Source: Aptenodytes patagonicus (Eukaryota; Chordata; Aves; Sphenisciformes; Spheniscidae). From it: a DNA stretch of 64,000 nucleotides. Shown piece after piece: positions 11,301-64,000 of this stretch. Each line of letters starts with the position of its first letter. The stretch's first letter is position 1. The stretch covers positions 1,624,179 through 1,688,178 of the forward strand of contig NC_134975.1 in assembly GCF_965638725.1 (NCBI RefSeq). Direction: 5' to 3'. Position numbers and translations under genes: made by a program. The notes beneath the pieces were generated by a model, which worked only from the letters and a program-made list of their open reading frames with translations, was not told where the DNA came from and made no database searches.

Positions 11301-14300
11301 AGAAACTTTTCTACTTAAATCCTGAGATCTTCAGGATGAAGGTAGTTTAATATCTGTTCATTCAGTCAACATGTGGGTAAAGACTAATTTTAGTAAAGGT
11401 CTTTAAGTAGTAGTTTTATTTTAAAAAATCAAATAATTAGATAATGCCCGATGTTTTTTGAATACCCTCTAGTAACTAGTTTAAATACACAAAAAAGGAA
11501 AAGGAATGAAAACCAGCTCGCCCTCTTGGTTGTGCTTCCCACACAGGCCTCTACAGCGGAAAGTTTTACCGAAACGGGCAGACTGGAGCCTGAATTGACC
11601 CAGGAGGCAGATGTGCTGGCACCCTCGTTCTGTGTGGCTGGTTTGGGGGGGATTTTTCTGGTTTTTTTTTTTTAGCAGATGTTCGTGCACTCTAAACTCG
11701 TTCTGTTCTTCCAGTGAATACTGAAAAACCCCTCCCGTGGTGACTGCTGGCGTCTGTTGAAGAAACAGTATTGCATCCTCATGTGAAATTTTTTTGTTGT
11801 TATTGAGGTTTTCTTTTCTTCCTACTGAGAAAAACAGTGAATCTTGAAAGCGGAAGTCCTCGATACTCTCACCATTTTTTGCTCCTGTAACAACTGGAAT
11901 GCTCCACACGTCCAGTTTTAGCCGCTGCTCCTTGCTGGCAGAAGGGGCCGCAGGTGCGTTGGTCGCGTGGCGCTGTACAGCCTGCCCTGCGCTGTCACGT
12001 GAGCCTGGAGAGCTCGGTGGGGCTCCGTAACCGAGGCTTTCCAAGCGATTTCTCTGTAGGTTTTGGGTTTTTTTTTAAATAAAACTAGCTCTCCGAGATA
12101 TCCGGGGTAGTCATGTCTGTGTAAGCTGAGTAAAGGTAAAGATGAAGGGTTGGCTGTTGGAGCTGCAAAGCACAACCCGTCATCGTAAGAACGTGTGCTA
12201 TCGAAGATAAAAAAGCTGCTGTATGGGTCTGATTTAAGGAGTTAAAGAAACATTCCATTCCCGTCCTTCCAGTTTACATCCTAGTTTTGTCCATTATCTT
12301 AATATGGGATAATTTGCCGGGAAAACAACTGAAGTCAGGACAGGCGAGAACTTCGCAAGAAGTGGAAGCCCCAGGTCACTCTTACGTGTTGCTGTCAAGG
12401 AAGTTACAGCCCTACGAGTAAGTGCCAAATGCTGAAACAAAAGCGATTGCTTCTTGCAACTTCAGCAGCCGAACAGTCTGCACCGTGTGTGAACACAATG
12501 AGAATAAGTAGCGTGAGGCAAACGTGTCACCTGGTTTATCGGTGTGGCATCAGAGCGTGTCTCGATTTACTAACGGACAGGATCTTTGCAAAGCCACTGT
12601 GACGTGCCGGTGTGCACCAGGTCGGGGGGGAGATTGTTCGGTTTTTCGTTGGTTTGGTTTTGTTTCTTAAATGGCCACGTAGCAGATTAGTTGGTTGCTT
12701 CCAGTTGCCGGTTGTGTAATTGTGCATACGAATCAGGCATTCATTTGTGCCTTCATTTTTTCCCCTTTTTTATGCTGTGTCCCTGAGCTACTTTGGTTTC
12801 TAAATTCAGGCCTTACATATTTATCTGTGCCATTCAATTAGACCACATCCCCAATGCTGCTATATAGTTTCACAGTATGTGGGAAATTTGGTAATTAAAT
12901 GCATGCAAATGCTGCAAGAATAGAATAAATTAATTTTTCCTTAATATCAGCAAGCTATTCTGTGATGTTTCTAGAGATAATGTGACCAAGATACTGGCTT
13001 TTCTTTCCCCCTCTTGCCATCTTTTTTGAGTCTTTGTTGTTATTGCTCTAGAAATACCTGGTCAAGTTTATATGAAAAGAATCCCAGCCCAGGCTACGCT
13101 GAGTAGGTACACAAGGAGGGAGATCTATACTTAAGTTTTTTGGATCTCCAAAGAAAACCTGAGATGGAAACAGGGTTTAAGTTCTACACGTGTGGTGCAG
13201 CTTCAGATTTGCATGTGAATCGGAGCCTTCAGAAAGCGTGTAAATGGCAGTGTCACAGCTGGAGTGAGGCAGTTGCGAGGAGTAACCTGAAATCACTTGG
13301 AAGGATACTTTGCACTAGGTGTTCTGCCTTTTGGAAATACCCCAGGTACTACATTAAAGGCTGGGCTCTCCGGGTATTTTTAAAAGAAAGGACTCTGTTA
13401 TTTCTGTGCTGTATTTATTCGTGAAGTCCACCGCGATCCATGGAGGGTCGTGGTTCTCGGTTTCGGAGCGTGCCCATTGCGGAGGCTGGGCAAACGTGTC
13501 CCAGCTCGTCCGTGCGGATGGGAGCGTGCCGCCGTTTTGGTGATGTCTCTGGCTTCTGTGAACTCTTCCCACATGAATACAGTACAGTCTTCAAAGCCAA
13601 GGGCTGTAAAGACCATTGGTGGCTAACATCATGCTAAAATAGCTGAATTTTAATGATTCACTCCTATATCATAGTTTTCAAGGAATTTGAAAGTCATTTT
13701 TCTTTCAGAGGTTCCAAATCTTTAATATGTATTTTGATGCTGTGTGCGTGTTAGCTTAAAAGATCTGACCTTACTGGTGATCTTTTTTCCTTACTTAAGG
13801 GACCTTATCCCGCCAAGCTTTTGGATTCTTTCTGTGCTGTACTCTCGTAGTTATTTTGCCTTTCCTCTGGAATTCGTTGCCACTTTGGTGTTTGGGTTCC
13901 TCCCTGAAGTGCCAAGCCGTGTCAGGGCTGGGTTGTATTCCAGCCTGCAGTACTGCAGTGCTGTTGCATCAGTGCAGGGTTTCTGTAATTCCTCTCCTCT
14001 CTCGGCCTCCTCCTGGAGTGTGAAAAGCTTGAGGAGGTACCAGTAGCTCAGAAATGCAATATATTCTTGTCGCTGGTTCTCGAGCCGAGAGCTTGGCAAA
14101 AGGTGCAAAGCTGCAGAGGGTTTGTAGGCGGCTGGATTCAGATAAACGAACTTCCTCGCAGCTCTTCTCTTTTGTAGGAGTGGGGGGAAGAGCGAGGTGC
14201 TCTTTGCAGGGACAGTGTAAAATCCTGTCGGAGGTCTGTGCTCCCTGGCAGGTTGGAAGCTCTGCGAGGTCTTCCTCAGCCGTGCTTCTGTACCTCGTCC

Positions 14301-14679
14301 GCTTCCCTTTTCTTCTCTTTTTATCATGGAGAAGTGCTCGTTTGCGTTGCGTCTGATGCAAAGACGACATATTATAGAAATGTAACTTCCAGAAATTACT
14401 ATTGTACTTGGTGAAAGTCTTTTAAGATTATTTCATTCTTAGGGCTTGAAATGAATAGAAACCTTGATACTTATGTATATGTAAACCGAAAGGGTGAGAT
14501 TTGACTTCCCGTAGCGGAGATGTGGCGTGCTCCGGAGTAGAAAGAGGTGAGCCCCCTGAAGTCTTGGTCCTACCTAAAGAAGCGTTCAGCGTGCTCCCTG
14601 GCACACCTATTCCAACGCATGCTGAAGTCATCAAGGAAACGTCTCCTTAACTGCAATAATGTCTGATAGGGCACGAAGG

Positions 14680-14681
<2 letters not shown>

Positions 14682-14711
<30 letters not shown>
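14682..14711. repeat. 30-nt poly-T tract
   Basis: A homopolymer of thymines. No SINE or LINE body is recognisable next to it. Confidence 0.95.
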
Positions 14712-14713
<2 letters not shown>

Positions 14714-15349
14714 AACAGAGCTCAGCATAGTCCGTGCATGTTGATGTTGGCTACTGCGCGCTCTCATAAACCCAGCCCCGAGTTACTCCTCCTCTGTGCT
14801 GTGTTGAGGGGAGCGCTTTGCTAAACGCCTTGTTAGCAGGTAAGGAATGTCCTAATACCCAACCCTTTTTAGACAAGGCTGAACACCTTGTCCCGACCCT
14901 GGGAATAGAGCTGACTTGGAATTTTTGTCTAGTAATCAGGTTGCTAGAGAGCAATGACTGGTAGGATAATTTTTGCTTTTTTTGATAAAGTTGCTTTTCA
15001 GAAGGGTTTCTGTAGTCTAGAATAGCGCTTGTGTTCAGGAGACAGCCAGATCAGGATAGCCGCCAGCGTGGCTGTTGGAGATCCAGGTCTGCGTGCCGTC
15101 TCTGCTTGTGTGGTTAAGCCTGGGTGAAGCGGCGCGGCGGGCAGGGACGGGCAGGTTCACCCAGTGTCCAGCACTTGATGTGCATCTGCCTGTAGCTTGT
15201 ATCGGGACTGAAAAGCAGCAGGTCTGCTTGCCTCACTCTGTGAGGGCTTGAAGACCAGAGTTGCCTTTGGATCTTCAATGCTATATGCTTGTCTGTCTGT
15301 TTTTGCAGTGACTGACTTTGTTCTGCCTGTGCTGTTTGCTCTCCTGCAG

Positions 15350-15403
15350 AGCTGACCTGTCCGGGGTGCAACATAACTAAAGAAGCTGCTGCAGGATGAA
15401 AAG
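15350..15403 (+). other. SCN8A: 5' UTR portion of the start-codon exon
   Basis: The exon begins after the acceptor TTTGCTCTCCTGCAG. The 54-nt leader contains an ATG at 15396, 8 nt before the channel start and out of frame with it, which opens a 34-codon ORF overlapping the channel coding sequence. Confidence 0.75.
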
Positions 15404-60821
<45,418 letters not shown>

Positions 60822-63800
60822 GACAAAATAATAGAATTGTACAAATTAAAATATTTGCAAGTGAAAAGATTGTTTACAAACTTCCTGAAATATATCAATA
60901 CAGAACAGCTGTGGAGACACTTACCTGAAGATCTTATACCAAACATAGTCTGCTTACTGTGTGACAGCGTTGCATCTAAAGCAGTGACCTACCACCTGTT
61001 TAAAGGACCCTTGTAAACAAACATTTAAACACAAAAAAGGAAAAAAAATGGATTTTCTATTGTTTGGGCAGGTGGATACTGCATGTTCCACATCAGTCAA
61101 TGCAACTTAGGACAAACAAGCAAAATAAAACACACACACACAGAAACAAAACCCGCTGCTGGGATTCATATATTTTCCAAAGCAGCCAAAAATGGATTTT
61201 ATTTTCCCATTTTGTTGATTATTATTGAAAGAAAACCCAGAAGTCACATTGTTAAAGGGTTTGTTCATGCAAAACTAGATTTGCATTTAGTTAAGCAGCA
61301 AAAAAAAAAAAAAAGAAAAAAAGAAAAAAGTTAAAACAAGTAAAACAAAAAAAAGGAAAAAAGAAACAAACCACCCATTTAGCCCATGCCATTTAATTGT
61401 CATAGTTTATTTGGTATTTATTATCTGCATTCTACTTTCTACATGGGCTTTACTTGGTTTGGGAGATGGGGTAATCGGGTACCTTCAGCCTGGAGACAGC
61501 TCAGGCTGATTCCCCCCCAAAAAAGTGCTCGTTCAATGCATAGAAACGATTTGCATGATGGCATGCCGTGACCGGGAACCATGCATGAGGAACCATTAAA
61601 CCACAAGACACTCAATAATCTGTCCACAGCAGTGTGTTAAGCCATAAATTCGAGGCACTCCACTGACTACCGTACACTGTATTTGGAGGTAAACCTTAAC
61701 AATAACCATGCCCTTCACCGGTACTTCCCAGTTCTTAGCGATCTTTCATAGACCCGCCAGTAGGAGAAAAAAAAACAAAAACAACAAAAAAGAAACAAGC
61801 AGATGAAATAATTGTGTGTGTATGTGTAACAACTTGTCTCTTTTTTCCATACAGCCATCTTTTTGCACACTGAAATACAACAAAACTAAATGCTGCTCTG
61901 GACCTCGTCCGAGGGGAGATGATAAAAACTGAGAACGGCTTGTTATACTATGTCACTGTAAAACCAAAATCTAGGGCTTCAATACCAGTCAGTAAGTTCA
62001 TTTGTATCCTGCAATATTTACCATTAATATGAATTATTATTCAGCCTCCATCCTGCAGCGTAGACACTTTTTTTTTTTTTTGTAGAGATAAATGCTAAAA
62101 GAAGTAGCGTGTTATCTCTACCGGTAGAAAGCTGGGGAGCTTACCCAAAGCGCTCCCGCTAGCGGGTCTGGGGGACGGGGACGTGACTCACAGCGTTCAG
62201 TTCTCCCGCGGCCGTCGGGATTCCGGCTCCGGGTGGGATGCTGAGGCGCGGGTGGCTTTCTGAAACCCTGAGCCCTTCCTCCCTTGGTACCAGTCTTTGC
62301 AGCTCGGCGCTTTCCTGCTGCGTGGGTTTTCTCGCTTCTGTAGCCACGAGGGTTTTTAACAAGACGCAGCACAGGACTGGCCCCGTCCCGGGGTGGAGAG
62401 CCGGCTGGCGGGTGCTTTCACATTCTTCCCATTTCTTACACTTTTCATAGAGTGGCGACTAAAACGGCCCCGCAGGTTGGGTAGGAATCAGAGCTACCTC
62501 TTGCCTAGTCTTCTCGCTGCAGCAGTAAATAATGCCACAGGAACACCATGAGCCAAGTCCAAACATTTCTTCTTCTCACTGACCAGACTCAGACATCCCC
62601 AGCTCCTGTTTCGTGGTGTCCTCATGGCTAAGCCAGCTCTCAGCCACTGCTCCGGTTGAGATGTTTTTCTTCAGGGCCAGCGTGGGTCTTCTTACAGGGT
62701 AGGACAGCAGCGCCGCGGCACGGGTGCTTTTCCGCCGGCAGCTGGAAGGAGAAGCGAGGGGTCGGTGCTGCTGCTCGCCTCGACCGGGAGGCGCTGAGGT
62801 TAAAGTGTGGGCGTTTGAATGCGGACCAAATTAAGGGTACCCAGAATAGCGGGGGGAAAAAAAAACCCAAGACAGCAGAACTTGATGGCAGGATGAATCT
62901 CGGTTTGCATAATCTCACAACCCAGAAAATTACAGGAGTCACTTAAAAAAACCAAAACCAAGCAGGAAGCCATCCAGCAGCCATCTGCGCCGAGTCCGGC
63001 GTCCTCGACGCGCAGCCTAGCCATCGCCAGGTCAGTGGAGCAGTTCTGCTGCACCCAGGAACACAGCAAGGAACCTTTTCTATCCTGTCAGCTCTTGCCC
63101 CAGTTGCTCCTAGGATATGATGTACAATAACAGAGAAAAACTACATACATATGTACAGGCTACATTGTAAACAGCACAAAAAAAAAAAAGAAAAAATAGC
63201 TGAAAAGTGTGGTTGAACTTTTTAAGAGAATATTATAAATACTGTAATATATCATTTTATTTTATCGGCATGCCTTTTTGTAAATACAAAGAACTACAAA
63301 AATAATAGAATGGCTTCTGGCTTATGCCATTGTCCATGTTTATTTTTATTTTTTTAATATTTTTCTGTTTTCCTTAGACTTTAGATAGCCAGTAAACATC
63401 CCCCAAAGGAAAAAAAAAAAAAAAAGACAAACAAAACCCTACACCCCCCCCCCCCCCAAACTAGATTTTAAAAAAAGCTTTATTGCAAATGATATTTGCA
63501 ACAGCAAAAGTATCTATTTTTGGGGTTCCAACGTGCAATAAGTTGACCACTTCTATGCAAGATTTGGCTAAACTTCATAATTGTTCTTAAGCTGGGCTAT
63601 TGACTCGTAGGTGAAGCTTGGTGCGTTTAGCGTTCGTGCTGGCAATCTCATTAAGCTACTCAATTACTTTACAATAAGAAGTCCCTTCAAACGACGTATA
63701 TATATTTATTTTTTTAACATTAGATCTGTGTGAAATGCAAGAGGCCGGTGGTATCGTCGCTCAGCATTGCTGAGGAAGAACAGGGACGGATAGTTTCTTC

Positions 63801-64000
63801 AACTGTTCGTTGGCTGGAGTCAGTCCTTCTGCTCAAAGAAAGGTTTCGGGGGTTGGTTGGTTGGTTTTTCTCTCTTGGTTTCCTCCCTAGGGCAGATATT
63901 TCCATCAGCCGCAGCTCGCGGGTGCTGACAGTAACGGGTCTGCATTTCTGTACATCTTCACTGAGTGAAGCCAAGGACAGAGAGGAGACTGTGGTCAAAG
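60822..64000 (+). other. SCN8A: SCN8A 3' UTR (probably continues past the window)
   Basis: A long, mostly AT-rich stretch follows the stop, with many A runs, a CACACA repeat (61131-61142) and a more GC-rich island at about 62120-62820. The AATAAA at 61124-61129 and ATTAAA at 61595-61600 are possible polyadenylation signals for short forms. The AT-rich segment after 63100 looks like continued UTR. Mammalian SCN8A also has a 3' UTR of several kilobases (established), and no open frame here resembles a gene. Confidence 0.65.

Larger units (their letters stand above)
4093..15349 (+). other. SCN8A: Probable 5' UTR intron of SCN8A
   Basis: The putative intron runs from the GTAAGT donor at 4093 to the CTCCTGCAG acceptor ending at 15349. 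It contains the remainder of the promoter CpG island, a second CpG-rich block with a minisatellite (5890-6400), degraded MIR-like SINE fragments (about 9525-9610 and 11170-11300), a short TCTCTCC-type simple repeat (8154-8190) and a 30-nt T run (14682-14711). Several AT-rich stretches without simple-repeat character, such as 7075-7330 and 12780-12990, look like conserved noncoding elements. No protein-coding gene on either strand could be supported. Confidence 0.5.

Noticed and set aside
63720..63998. 92-codon open frame on the - strand at the right edge
   Set aside because: It is Ser/Arg-rich without domain features and lies in sequence that reads as SCN8A 3' UTR.

Overview
This is nuclear DNA from a vertebrate, most likely a bird. 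The main evidence is two CR1 retroposon copies: one ends in the avian 8-bp tail (ATGATTCT repeats, 21943-21966) and one is inverted (54711-55522). I see no L1 or Alu-like repeats, introns are short, and promoter regions are extremely G/C-rich with long homopolymers, as on bird microchromosomes. The species cannot be fixed from the sequence.

The window is dominated by one gene: the whole coding region of SCN8A, the voltage-gated sodium channel alpha subunit Nav1.6, on the + strand from the start codon at 15404 to the stop at 60821. I resolved 26 coding exons plus one mutually exclusive alternative exon. Every junction was fixed by reading frame, splice dinucleotides and similarity to Nav1.6. 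The adult form with the longer exon 11 totals 5970 nt including the stop, or 1989 residues. All four domains, the DEKA selectivity residues (D370, E945, K1422, A1714), the IFM inactivation motif, the ankyrin-G binding motif and the calmodulin IQ motif are intact. Two introns have AT-AC ends, the first with U12-type signals and the second with U2-type signals.

Layout: 1-407 holds the 5' part of a divergently transcribed thiol methyltransferase gene (TMT1A/METTL7A, - strand) that runs off the left edge. From 408 to about 3400 is intergenic or promoter DNA with a CpG-rich stretch beside TMT1A. From about 3420 to 4950 is the probable SCN8A promoter CpG island, with a candidate noncoding first exon ending at 4092. 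A second small CpG-rich block with a GC-rich minisatellite lies at 5890-6400. The rest up to 15349 is 5' intron with no recognisable gene. Coding exons follow to 60821, and 60822-64000 is 3' UTR that probably continues past the window.

The accessory interest lies in splicing and translation control: exon pair 5N/5A, a second donor in exon 11, RBFOX-type motifs and a 74-nt pyrimidine tract around the domain III S3-S4 exon (18A), a cryptic exon just upstream of it, and an overlapping uORF at the channel start codon. I found no undescribed mobile, defence or biosynthetic system.
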